Part shown: in pieces, positions 1-7,676 of the stretch
Layout: every line of letters begins with the position of its first letter
Numbering within the stretch: the stretch's first letter is position 1
Assembly: GCF_047200635.1 (NCBI RefSeq)
Contig: NZ_JBJZOI010000008.1
Coordinates: 62,001-126,000 of the forward strand
From: Saccharopolyspora_C sp047200635
GTDB taxonomy: Bacteria > Actinomycetota > Actinomycetes > Mycobacteriales > Pseudonocardiaceae
DNA length: 64,000 nt
Direction: 5' to 3'
The notes under the pieces: generated by a model
What the model was told of the DNA's origin: nothing
The model's input: the letters and a program-made list of their open reading frames with translations, nothing else
The model's database searches: none
Made by a program: the position numbers and the translations under genes

Positions 1-401
1 TCGAGCGGCAGTACGCGCCGATCATCGTCGTCGCGGAGGGCGCCGTGCCGGAGGACGGCGAGGAGGTGCTGCAGACCGGGGAGACCGACGCGTTCGGCCA
101 CGTCCGGCTCGGCGGTGTCGGCACCTGGCTGGCCGACGAGCTGTCCCGGCGCACCGGCGAGGAGTCCCGCGCCGTGGTCCTCGGCCACACCCAGCGCGGT
201 GGCACCCCCACGGCCTACGACCGGGTGCTCGCCACCCGCTTCGGGCTGCACGCGGTCGACGCGGTGAGCGACGGGGCCTTCGGGAAGATGGTCGCCCTGC
301 GCGGCACCGACATCGTGCGGGTCCCGCTCAGCGACGCCACCGCGAAGCTCAAGACCGTCCCGCTCTCCCGCTACGCCGAGGCCGAGGTGCTGTTCGGCTG
401 A
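1..401 (+). CDS. pfkA: 6-phosphofructokinase, C-terminal part (cut by window edge)
   Basis: Reading from base 3, the frame gives ERQYAPIIVVAEGAVP followed by a glycine-rich segment (LGGVGTWLADEL) and VVLGHTQRGGTPTAYDRVLATRFG. These are the conserved C-terminal substrate-binding motifs of phosphofructokinases. The enzyme phosphorylates fructose-6-phosphate in the cytoplasm, in glycolysis. About 132 residues are visible, so roughly 210 N-terminal residues lie outside the window and the phosphate donor cannot be judged. Actinomycete relatives include both ATP-dependent and pyrophosphate-dependent forms. The gene ends with TGA and is followed by a short GC hairpin, so aroG is probably transcribed separately. 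Confidence 0.93.
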   Translation, partial: ERQYAPIIVVAEGAVPEDGEEVLQTGETDAFGHVRLGGVGTWLADELSRRTGEESRAVVLGHTQRGGTPTAYDRVLATRFGLHAVDAVSDGAFGKMVALRGTDIVRVPLSDATAKLKTVPLSRYAEAEVLFG

Positions 402-406
402 CCGAT

Positions 407-430
407 CCGCGCGGCCCGTTCCCCGCGCGG
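407..430 (+). terminator. GC hairpin after pfkA
   Basis: Two copies of the self-complementary octamer CCGCGCGG (407-414 and 423-430) can pair as an 8-bp stem around an 8-nt loop, 6 nt after the pfkA stop. There is no U tract, as is usual for actinomycete terminators. Confidence 0.5.
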
Positions 431-712
431 CGGCTCCGCCGGCCAGCGCTCGGAGACGCACCGCTGGACCGCGCGGGCGGTGAGCCGTCCGGCCCGGCCG
501 GGCGTGAGCCGTTCGTCGACGCCGCCCTCCCGGCTCGCCCGGGACGGGCGGCGTCCGCGTTTCCGCGGCGGCGGTGCCTCGCCTGGTGGGGGTGCCGCGC
601 GCGGCCCGGCTCGCCCGTCCCGGTGGCAACCGGTCGGGTGAATCGATTCGTCCAGCGGCCACGCCACGTGCGCTCCGTCTCGACCACGTGAAATCCACAG
701 GCCAGGACGGCT

Positions 713-718
713 TATCCT
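713..718 (+). promoter_or_regulatory. -10 hexamer for leaderless aroG transcript
   Basis: TATCCT ends 7 nt before the GTG start of aroG, so transcription would begin at or within a base of the start codon. No ribosome binding site precedes the GTG and no good -35 is visible. The rest of 431-712 shows only GC-rich non-coding sequence. Confidence 0.45.
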
Positions 719-725
719 GGGAATT

Positions 726-2111
726 GTGAATTGGACCGTCGATGTTCCGGTTGATGAGCTGCCGGAACTTCCTCCGCTGCCCCCAGAGATGCGCGCCCGC
801 CTCGACGAGGCGCTGAAGCTGCCCGCCGCCCAGCAGCCCGAGTGGCCCGAGGAACAGGTCTCCAAGGTCCGCAAGGTGCTGGAGAGCGTGCCCCCGGTGA
901 CCGTGCCGGCCGAAGTGGACCGGCTGCGCGACCAGCTCGCCGCCGTCGCGCGCGGCGAGGCGTTCCTGCTGCAAGGCGGTGACTGCGCGGAGACCTTCGC
1001 GGACAACACCGAGCCGCACATCCGCGGCAACATCCGCACCCTGCTGCAGATGGCCGTCGTGCTCACCTACGGCGCCAGCATGCCGGTGGTCAAGGTCGGC
1101 AGGCTGGCCGGCCAGTACGCCAAGCCGCGTTCCAGCTCCACGGACGCGCTGGGCCTGCCCAGCTACCGGGGTGACATGGTCAACTCGCTGGTCGCCTCGG
1201 AGGACGCCCGCAGGCACGACCCGTCCCGCCTCATCCGCGCCTACGCCAACGCCGGTGCCGCGATGAACCTGTCCCGCGCGATGACCAGCGGCGGCATGGC
1301 GGCGCTGACCAAGGTCCACGACTGGAACAAGGACTTCGTGCTGAACTCCCCCGCCGGGGAGCGCTACGAGTCGGTGGCGGCGGAGATCGACCGGGGGCTG
1401 CGCTTCATGGCGGCCTGCGGGGTGGACGACTCCAGCCTGCACGCGGTCGACCTCTTCGCGAGCCACGAGGCGCTGGTCCTGGACTACGAGCGGGCCATGC
1501 TTCGGTTGGACACCTCGCGGGACCAGGCGCGGCTCTACGACCTCTCCGGGCACTTCCTGTGGATCGGGGACCGCACCCGCCAGCTCGACCACGCGCACGT
1601 CGCGTTCGCGGAGCTGATCTCCAACCCGGTCGGGTTGAAGATCGGGCCGAGCACCACGCCGGAGCAGGCCCTGGAGTACGTGCAGCGGCTGGACCCGAAC
1701 CGCGAGGCGGGTCGGCTCACGCTGATCAGCCGGATGGGCAACGGCAAGGTGCGCGAGGTGTTGCCTGCCATCGTGGAGGCGGTCACCGCCGCCGGGCACC
1801 AGGTGGTCTGGCAGTGCGACCCGATGCACGGCAACACCCACGAGTCCAGCACCGGGTACAAGACCCGTCACTTCGACCGGGTCGTGGACGAGGTGCAGGG
1901 CTTCTTCGAGGTGCACCACCGGCTCGGCACCCACCCGGGTGGCATCCACATCGAGCTCACCGGTGAGGACGTCACCGAGTGCCTCGGCGGGGCCCAGGAC
2001 ATCTCCGACACCGACCTCGCCGGCCGCTACGAGACGGCCTGCGATCCGCGGTTGAACACCCAGCAGTCGCTGGAGCTGGCGTTCCTGGTCGCGGAGATGC
2101 TGCGCAGCTGA
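726..2111 (+). CDS. aroG: Class II 3-deoxy-7-phosphoheptulonate (DAHP) synthase
   Basis: Condenses phosphoenolpyruvate and erythrose-4-phosphate to DAHP, the first step of the shikimate pathway. The 461-residue protein has the class II (plant/mycobacterial type) architecture: a GGDCAETF motif near residue 82 with the metal-binding Cys, LKIGPSTTP, CDPMHGNT with a conserved His, and GGIHIELTGEDVTECLGG near the C-terminus. Length matches M. tuberculosis AroG (Rv2178c, 462 aa). The GTG start fits the -10 hexamer 7 nt upstream, and a 14-bp hairpin follows the stop. In M. tuberculosis aroG is also near pknL and mptA, but here a sugar-uptake operon lies between them. Allosteric behaviour cannot be read from the sequence. 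Confidence 0.97.
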   Translation: MNWTVDVPVDELPELPPLPPEMRARLDEALKLPAAQQPEWPEEQVSKVRKVLESVPPVTVPAEVDRLRDQLAAVARGEAFLLQGGDCAETFADNTEPHIRGNIRTLLQMAVVLTYGASMPVVKVGRLAGQYAKPRSSSTDALGLPSYRGDMVNSLVASEDARRHDPSRLIRAYANAGAAMNLSRAMTSGGMAALTKVHDWNKDFVLNSPAGERYESVAAEIDRGLRFMAACGVDDSSLHAVDLFASHEALVLDYERAMLRLDTSRDQARLYDLSGHFLWIGDRTRQLDHAHVAFAELISNPVGLKIGPSTTPEQALEYVQRLDPNREAGRLTLISRMGNGKVREVLPAIVEAVTAAGHQVVWQCDPMHGNTHESSTGYKTRHFDRVVDEVQGFFEVHHRLGTHPGGIHIELTGEDVTECLGGAQDISDTDLAGRYETACDPRLNTQQSLELAFLVAEMLRS

Positions 2112-2128
2112 TCCGAGGTCCGATCCGG

Positions 2129-2159
2129 CCGGCCGGGGTGGTGCGACCACCCCGGCCGG
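2129..2159 (+). terminator. Terminator after aroG
   Basis: Perfect 14-bp stem CCGGCCGGGGTGGT / ACCACCCCGGCCGG with a 3-nt loop, 17 nt after the aroG stop. Confidence 0.8.
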
Positions 2160-2377
2160 TTCGCGCATCGGGGACCGCGCGGCGATCGTTGCGCGAATGG
2201 GACCTCGGCCCGCCCCCGGTCGGCGCTGCTGCCGTTCGCCGCCCGGGATGGGCCGGATGGCGGCACGCGGGGCCGTTTCCGAGTCGTTTTGCTTCTGTCC
2301 GTGCCGCCTTGGTCACCCTCCGGAGCCGGTCCGCTGTGGACGGCGTTGAACCTGGTCATATCGTGGTCTGCGCACCC

Positions 2378-2406
2378 TTGACGGTGACTGCAACCACAGG
2401 ATAAAC
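2378..2406 (+). promoter_or_regulatory. Candidate promoter of the polyol uptake operon
   Basis: TTGACG (2378-2383), 17 nt, then ATAAAC (2401-2406). It lies in a locally AT-rich patch about 80 nt before the DeoR gene. The predicted start of transcription, near 2413, is just upstream of an inverted repeat at 2430-2449. Between the aroG terminator and this promoter (2160-2377) nothing else is evident. Confidence 0.45.
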
Positions 2407-2429
2407 AAACCCGGTCAGATGAAAGCGGA

Positions 2430-2449
2430 CCGATTCGGACAGGAATCGG
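2430..2449. promoter_or_regulatory. Inverted repeat, candidate operator of the DeoR regulator
   Basis: CCGATTC-GGACAG-GAATCGG: two perfect 7-bp arms separated by 6 bp, between the candidate promoter and the DeoR gene. The position suits autorepression. Binding is inferred. Confidence 0.4.
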
Positions 2450-2486
2450 GCAGCGCAGTTGTGGTCCGAGACCGGAGGCCGACTGG

Positions 2487-3248
2487 GTGTACGCGCGTGA
2501 ACGCCAGCAGCTCATCGTCGAGCGTGCGAGGCAGGAGGGCCGCGTCGATGTGACCGGACTCGCGGGGGAGCTCCAAGTGACCCCGGAGACGATCAGACGG
2601 GACCTGACCGTGCTCGAAGAGCACGGACTCCTGCACCGCGTGCACGGGGGTGCCATCCCGGTGGAGCGGTGGAGCTTCGATCCGCAGCTCTCCGCGCGGG
2701 AGCACGTGATGGTCGCGGAGAAGACCCGCATCGCGCGGGCCGCGCTCGGAGAACTTCCCGCCGAGGGGGCCGTCCTCATCGAGTCCGGCACCACCTGTGC
2801 CCGGTTCGCCGAACTGCTGCCGGCCGACCGCCCCCTGACCGTGATCACGGACAGCTTGAGCATCGCCGTCTCCTTGGCGGCCAGACCCAACCTGTCCGTG
2901 CTCACCCCTGGAGGACGGGTGCGCGTGACCACCAACGGCGGCGTCGGTGCCTGGGCGGCCCAGCGGTGGCGCGAGGTCTTCGCGGATGTCGCGTTCCTCG
3001 GCACCGACGGGATCTCCCTGCACCGGGGGCTGACCACTCCGGACCAGAACTCTGCGGAGATCAAAACACTGATGTTGCGCGGGGCGCGACGACGGGTCCT
3101 GCTCGCGGACCACAGCAAGATCGGTCCGGTGTCGCTGCACCGGTACGGCGATCTCTCCGAGATCGACGTGCTGGTCACCGACGCCGGGCTGGACCAGGGC
3201 ATCGCCGAGGACATCGAGGCGATCGGCCCGCGGGTGGTGCGAGCGTGA
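2487..3248 (+). CDS. DeoR-family transcriptional regulator of the polyol operon
   Basis: The 253-residue protein starts with a DeoR winged helix-turn-helix (ERQQLIVERARQEG, then LQVTPETIRRDLTVLEEHG at about residues 28-46, then HRVHGG). The C-terminal DeoRC effector domain contains IESGTTCARFAELL and GTDGISLHRGLTTPDQNSAEIK. Members usually repress sugar or polyol catabolic genes and are released by a phosphorylated sugar. The GTG start is set by GGAGG 8 nt upstream. The binding-protein gene follows after 22 nt, so it probably regulates its own operon. The true inducer is unknown. Confidence 0.92.
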   Translation: MYARERQQLIVERARQEGRVDVTGLAGELQVTPETIRRDLTVLEEHGLLHRVHGGAIPVERWSFDPQLSAREHVMVAEKTRIARAALGELPAEGAVLIESGTTCARFAELLPADRPLTVITDSLSIAVSLAARPNLSVLTPGGRVRVTTNGGVGAWAAQRWREVFADVAFLGTDGISLHRGLTTPDQNSAEIKTLMLRGARRRVLLADHSKIGPVSLHRYGDLSEIDVLVTDAGLDQGIAEDIEAIGPRVVRA

Positions 3249-3270
3249 GCAACGGAAGAAGGGGTTGCCG

Positions 3271-4623
3271 ATGAACTTCGGCAGGAAATGGTGGTCGCTG
3301 GTCGCCATGATGGCGGCGGTGCTGCTCACCGCGAGTTGCGCGGGAGCGGGGGCGATCGGGTCCGGTGATGGACGCCGGGTGCTGCGGGTGGCGGTGGTGT
3401 CGAATCCGCAGATGGAGGACATGCAGGAGCTGGTCGGGGAGTTCGAGGCGCAGCACCCCGACGTGCGGGTGCGGTTCATCTCGCTGCCGGAGAACCAGGC
3501 GCGGGACAAGATCACTCAGTCGGTGGCCACCGGTAGCGGCCAGTTCGACGTGGTGATGGTGAGCAACTACGAGACCCCGATCTGGGCGGCCAACGGATGG
3601 CTGCACGACCTGGACCCGCGGATGGACGCGACTCCGGGTTACGACAAGAACGACTTCATCCCGTCCATCAAGGACTCGCTGTCGTACGAGGGGCACATGT
3701 ACGCCGCCCCCTTCTACGGCGAGACGGCGCTGCTGAACTACCGCAAGGACCTGTTCCAGCAGGCCGGGATCACCATGCCGGAGAACCCGACCTGGCAGCA
3801 GGTCGCGGAGATGGCGGCCAAGCTGGACGGCGGACCCGGCGGGCGCGCCGGGATCTGCCTGCGCGGCCTGCCCGGCTGGGGCGAGGTGATGGCCCCGCTC
3901 AACACCATGATCAACTCGTTCGGCGGGCGCTGGTTCGACCCGCAGTGGAACGCGCAGCTCACCTCGCCCGAGGTGCGCGAGGCGGTGAACTTCTACGTCG
4001 ACCTGGTGCGCGACTACGGCGAGCCCGGTGCCTCCAGCAGCGGCTTCACGGAGTGCCTCACGGAGTTCGGCCAGGGCAACGCCGCGATGATGTTCGACTC
4101 GACGTCCTCGGCGGGCACGCTGGAGGACCCGAAGGAGAGCACCGTCTCCGGCAAGATCGGCTACGCGAAGGCCCCCACCGGGCCCAGCGGCAAGCCGGCG
4201 AGCTGGCTCTACACCTGGGCGCTCGCGGTCCCGCAGACCACCGAGATGCCCGACGAGGCCTTCGACTTCATCGCGTGGTCGACCTCCAAGGACTACCTGC
4301 GCACCGTCGGTGAGCGGCTCGGCTGGAAGAACCTGCCTCCCGGCAGCCGCCAGTCGACCTACGAGATGCCGGAGTACAAGAAGGCCGCCGCGGCCTTCGG
4401 GCAGCAGACGCTGCAGGGCATCAGCCGGGTCGACCAGACCAAGCCGAGCTCGCAGCCCACGCCCTACGAGGGTCTGCAGTTCGTGCGCATTCCCGAATTC
4501 GTCGACCTCGGCACCCGGGTGAGCCAGCAGATGTCGGCCGCCATCGCCGGGAGCAAGTCCGCGGACGAAGCGCTGGAGCAGGCGCAGCGCTACGCCGAGA
4601 GCGTAGGGGAGAACTACCGGTGA
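3271..4623 (+). CDS. Extracellular sugar/polyol-binding lipoprotein of ABC importer
   Basis: A 450-residue solute-binding protein with a lipoprotein signal (WWSLVAMMAAVLLTASC, lipid-modified Cys23), so it is anchored outside the membrane and delivers ligand to the two permeases encoded next. The mature part (LRVAVVSNPQMEDMQELV, GQFDVVMVSNYETPIWAANG) resembles the family 1 binding proteins of mannitol/sorbitol importers. ATG 3271 is preferred because AAGAAGGGG ends 6 nt before it; a TTG 6 nt upstream is also open. The stop overlaps the next start (GTGA), indicating translational coupling. Polyol as ligand is inferred from similarity plus the linked dehydrogenase. Confidence 0.9.
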   Translation: MNFGRKWWSLVAMMAAVLLTASCAGAGAIGSGDGRRVLRVAVVSNPQMEDMQELVGEFEAQHPDVRVRFISLPENQARDKITQSVATGSGQFDVVMVSNYETPIWAANGWLHDLDPRMDATPGYDKNDFIPSIKDSLSYEGHMYAAPFYGETALLNYRKDLFQQAGITMPENPTWQQVAEMAAKLDGGPGGRAGICLRGLPGWGEVMAPLNTMINSFGGRWFDPQWNAQLTSPEVREAVNFYVDLVRDYGEPGASSSGFTECLTEFGQGNAAMMFDSTSSAGTLEDPKESTVSGKIGYAKAPTGPSGKPASWLYTWALAVPQTTEMPDEAFDFIAWSTSKDYLRTVGERLGWKNLPPGSRQSTYEMPEYKKAAAAFGQQTLQGISRVDQTKPSSQPTPYEGLQFVRIPEFVDLGTRVSQQMSAAIAGSKSADEALEQAQRYAESVGENYR

Positions 4624-5543
4624 CCACTGCGGAGATGACCGCGGCCAAGGGCGCCACCCTGAGCCGCAAGGAGAAGTGGTCCCGCAGGGGACCGTTGCTG
4701 CCCGCGCTGATCTTCACGATCATCATCACGCAGGCCCCGTTCCTGGCGACGATCTTCTACTCGTTGCACTCCTGGAACCTGCTCAACCCCGGTTCCTGGG
4801 GATTCATCGGGCTGTCGAACTACGTCGACGTCTTCACCGACGCGGAGTTCTACACCGCGGCCCTGAACACGGTGATCATCACCGTGGGCTGCGTGCTGGT
4901 CTCGCTGGCGCTCGGCATCGGGCTGGCCCTGCTGCTCGACCGGCCGTTCTTCGGACGCGGCGTGGTGCGCACCATGCTCATCACCCCGTTCCTGATCATG
5001 CCGGTGGCCTCGGCGCTGCTGTGGAAGACGAGCATGCTCAACCCGACCTACGGTCTGGTGGACGCGGTGCTCGGCCCGATCGGGCTCGGCGGCATCGACT
5101 GGGTCGGTGAGTACCCGATGGTCTCGGTGCTGGCCGCGCTGGTGTGGCGCTGGACGCCGTTCATGATGCTGATCGTGCTCGCCGGTCTGCAGAGCCAGCC
5201 GCGCGACGTGCTGGAGGCCGCCAAGATGGACGGCGCGACCCACTGGCAGACGTTCCGCTTCATGACGCTGCCGTTCCTGCGCCGCTACATCCAGCTGGCC
5301 GGGCTGCTCGGCTCGATCTACATCGTGAACACCTTCGACGAGATCTTCATGATGACGCAGGGCGGTCCCGGCATCGCCACCACCAACCTGCCGTACTACC
5401 TCTACCAACGGGTCTTCCAGGGCTTCGACGTCGGCCAGGCGGCCGCGCTCGGTGTCGTGGTCGTGATCCTGACCATCATCGTGGCCACCTTCGCGTTGCG
5501 CGCGATCTTCACCGCCATTTCCGGCAAGGAGGTTTCGGAATGA
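4620..5543 (+). CDS. ABC sugar/polyol transporter permease 1
   Basis: A 307-residue membrane protein with six or so hydrophobic segments and the cytoplasmic EAA loop EAAKMDGA that docks the ATPase. It is a MalF-type subunit of a carbohydrate importer and pairs with the permease encoded downstream. The GTG start overlaps the binding-protein stop and the 3' end overlaps the second permease start (ATGA), so three genes are translationally coupled. No ATP-binding gene lies in the operon. In actinomycetes such importers often share a general MsiK-type ATPase encoded elsewhere. Confidence 0.93.
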   Translation: MTTAEMTAAKGATLSRKEKWSRRGPLLPALIFTIIITQAPFLATIFYSLHSWNLLNPGSWGFIGLSNYVDVFTDAEFYTAALNTVIITVGCVLVSLALGIGLALLLDRPFFGRGVVRTMLITPFLIMPVASALLWKTSMLNPTYGLVDAVLGPIGLGGIDWVGEYPMVSVLAALVWRWTPFMMLIVLAGLQSQPRDVLEAAKMDGATHWQTFRFMTLPFLRRYIQLAGLLGSIYIVNTFDEIFMMTQGGPGIATTNLPYYLYQRVFQGFDVGQAAALGVVVVILTIIVATFALRAIFTAISGKEVSE

Positions 5544-6358
5544 AGCGCCGCACGGCGGGAGGGACCGCACTGACGATCATTGCCTGGGCGTTGGGGATCC
5601 TCTTCGTGTTCCCGGTGTTCTGGATGGTCCTGACCTCCTTCAAGCAGGAGGCGGACGCCTACACCGACGACCCGAAGTTCCTCTTCACCCCGACGTTGGA
5701 CCAGTACGCGCTGGTCTTCGACGGGGGTCTCGGGCCGTACCTGCTGAACTCGCTGATCGCCACGGTGATCTCGTGCCTGCTGGTGGTGGTGCTGGCCGTG
5801 CCCGCGGCTTACGCGCTGTCCATCCGGCCGGTGAAGGGCACCAAGGACGCGCTGTTCTTCTTCATCTCCACCAAGATGCTGCCGATCGTCGCGGCGATCG
5901 TGCCGATCTTCGTGGCGGCGCAGAACCTGCACCTGCTGGACAACGTCTGGGCGCTGGTGCTGCTCTACACCGGCATGAACCTGCCCATCGCGGTGTGGAT
6001 GATGCGCTCGTTCTTCCAGGAGGTGCCCTCCGAGGTCCTGGAGGCGGCGAAGGTGGACGGTGCCGGGCTGCGCACCGAGCTCACCAGGGTGCTGCTGCCG
6101 ATGGTGGCCCCCGGCATCGCCGCCACGGCGCTGATCTGCGCGATCTTCGCCTGGAACGAGTTCTTCTTCGCGGTGAACCTGACCGCGATCAACGCACCGA
6201 CCGTGCCGGTCTTCCTGGTCGGCTTCATCACGAGCGAGGGCCTGTACTGGGCCAGGCTGTCGGCGGCCGCCACGCTCGCGGTGCTGCCGGTGGTCATCGT
6301 CGGCTGGATCGCGCAGCGCCAGCTGGTGCGCGGGCTGTCCATGGGCGCCCTGAAGTGA
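5540..6358 (+). CDS. ABC sugar/polyol transporter permease 2
   Basis: A 272-residue MalG-type permease with an N-terminal membrane segment (ALTIIAWALGILFVFPVFW), the phrase MVLTSFKQEADAY common to this family, and the EAA loop EAAKVDGAG. It forms the translocation pore with the preceding permease. ATG 5540 overlaps the previous stop; the purine-rich GGCAAGGAGG about 5 nt upstream is a good ribosome site. A 13-bp hairpin follows the stop, so the downstream dehydrogenase may be only partly co-transcribed. Confidence 0.93.
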   Translation: MKRRTAGGTALTIIAWALGILFVFPVFWMVLTSFKQEADAYTDDPKFLFTPTLDQYALVFDGGLGPYLLNSLIATVISCLLVVVLAVPAAYALSIRPVKGTKDALFFFISTKMLPIVAAIVPIFVAAQNLHLLDNVWALVLLYTGMNLPIAVWMMRSFFQEVPSEVLEAAKVDGAGLRTELTRVLLPMVAPGIAATALICAIFAWNEFFFAVNLTAINAPTVPVFLVGFITSEGLYWARLSAAATLAVLPVVIVGWIAQRQLVRGLSMGALK

Positions 6359-6365
6359 TCGAACC

Positions 6366-6396
6366 CGCTCACCCCGGCCCCGCGCCGGGGTGAGCG
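6366..6396 (+). terminator. Hairpin after the permease genes
   Basis: Perfect 13-bp stem beginning CGCTCACCCCGGC (6366-6378), 5-nt loop, complementary arm 6384-6396, 8 nt after the permease stop. It can end or attenuate the transcript before the dehydrogenase gene. Confidence 0.7.
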
Positions 6397-6405
6397 CAGA
6401 ACCGT

Positions 6406-6459
6406 CGAGGTGGGCACCCCTTCGACCGCGCGGAGCGGGCGATCGGGGTGTCCACCTCG
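6406..6459. repeat. Long inverted repeat upstream of the dehydrogenase gene
   Basis: CGAGGTGGGCACCCC (6406-6420) and GGGGTGTCCACCTCG (6445-6459) are complementary at 14 of 15 positions, the exception being a possible G-U pair, around a 24-nt loop. It starts 10 nt after the previous hairpin and ends 99 nt before the dehydrogenase start. It could be a paired operator or an RNA structure in the leader. Confidence 0.55.
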
Positions 6460-6558
6460 CGTGCCGTCACGAGTTCCAGAACCGCGGCGGCTTGCAATGA
6501 GTGGGTGGGTGCGCAGCGCGTCCACCCCGGGGTGAGGCGAGAAGAAGGGATGGCCGGC

Positions 6559-7554
6559 ATGCGTGCGGTCGTCGTCGAAGGTCCCGGTCAGATCACCGTG
6601 ACCACGGTGCCCGATCCGACTCCGGGACCCAACGATGTGGTGGTGGCGGTGGACGCCGTCGGTCTCTGCGGGACCGACCTGCACCTGGTGGACGGGGAGA
6701 TCCCCGTGGTGAACTACCCGATCGTCCCCGGTCACGAGCTGGCCGGTCGCGTGGTCGCGGTGGGCTCCGAGGTCACCCGGCTCTCCGAGGGCGACGTCGT
6801 GGCGGTCGACCCGTCGCTGCCCTGCGGCGAGTGCCGGTACTGCCGCAAGGGCAAGGGAAACCTGTGCGAGCCGTGGCAGGCGATCGGCATCAGCTCGCCC
6901 GGTGGCGCCGCCGAGTACGTGCGGGTGCAGGCCAAGAAGTGCTACCCGGTTCCCGCGGGCACCGCGCCGACCGCGGCGGCGCTGATCGAGCCGCTGTCCT
7001 GCGCCGTGCACGGCCTGGACAAGGCGCCGCACGACCTCACCGATGACGTGCTGATCTACGGGGCGGGCACGATGGGGCTGCTGCTGGCGCAGCTGCTCAA
7101 GCGGGCCGGGGTGAACTCGCTGTCGGTCGTGGACCGGCGGCAGGACCGGCTCGCGGTCGCCGAGGCGATGGGCGTGCACGCGGTGGCCACCGACGCCTCG
7201 GCCCTCGACAGCGACGGCTGGGACCTCGTGGTGGACGCCACCGGCGTCATCGCCGCCATCGAGGACGGGCTGGGCCGGGTCCGCAAGGCGGGCACGTTCC
7301 TGCAGTTCGGCGTCGCGGACGCGAAGGCGAGCGCGAACTTCTCCCCGTTCAAGGTCTACAACGAGGAGATCACGATCGTCGGCTCGATGGCCGTGCACAA
7401 CAGCTTCGACCGGGCGCGGGACCTGCTGGTCGCCGGGGCGATCGACCCCGACTCGCTCATCACGAACACCGCCGGTCTCGAGGACTACGCGGCGGCGCTC
7501 GAGGAGTTCCGCTCGGGCGCGGGCCTGAAGACCCAGGTGCTGCCCTCCGCGTGA
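6559..7554 (+). CDS. Zinc-dependent polyol (sorbitol/iditol-type) dehydrogenase
   Basis: A 331-residue medium-chain dehydrogenase. Visible features are the catalytic zinc ligands in GLCGTDLH and GHELAG, a four-Cys structural zinc lobe (CGECRYCRKGKGNLC), and the NAD-binding glycine motif YGAGTMGLLLAQ. The likely reaction is NAD-dependent oxidation of a sugar alcohol imported by the preceding transporter to a ketose. ATG 6559 is chosen because GAAGAAGGGA sits about 8 nt upstream and the family typically begins MRAVV. An ATG at 6550 is possible. Substrate identity is not readable from sequence. A strong hairpin follows immediately. Confidence 0.9.
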   Translation: MRAVVVEGPGQITVTTVPDPTPGPNDVVVAVDAVGLCGTDLHLVDGEIPVVNYPIVPGHELAGRVVAVGSEVTRLSEGDVVAVDPSLPCGECRYCRKGKGNLCEPWQAIGISSPGGAAEYVRVQAKKCYPVPAGTAPTAAALIEPLSCAVHGLDKAPHDLTDDVLIYGAGTMGLLLAQLLKRAGVNSLSVVDRRQDRLAVAEAMGVHAVATDASALDSDGWDLVVDATGVIAAIEDGLGRVRKAGTFLQFGVADAKASANFSPFKVYNEEITIVGSMAVHNSFDRARDLLVAGAIDPDSLITNTAGLEDYAAALEEFRSGAGLKTQVLPSA

Positions 7555-7558
7555 TCTT

Positions 7559-7601
7559 CCGCCACCGCCCGGCCCACCCCCGTCCGGCCGGGCGGCGGCG
7601 G
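7559..7601. terminator. Bidirectional terminator between dehydrogenase and mptA genes
   Basis: 16-bp stem (7559-7574 with 7586-7601) with one mismatch and an 11-nt loop, lying between two convergent genes. A second, weaker repeat (CCTCCGCC / GGCGGAGG) follows. Confidence 0.7.
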
Positions 7602-7676
7602 ATCCTCCGCCTCGACCTTGCGCAGCCGACGCGCCGCTGATGGGCGGAGGAGGAGAAGCCGAGCGGGGGCAGGCGG

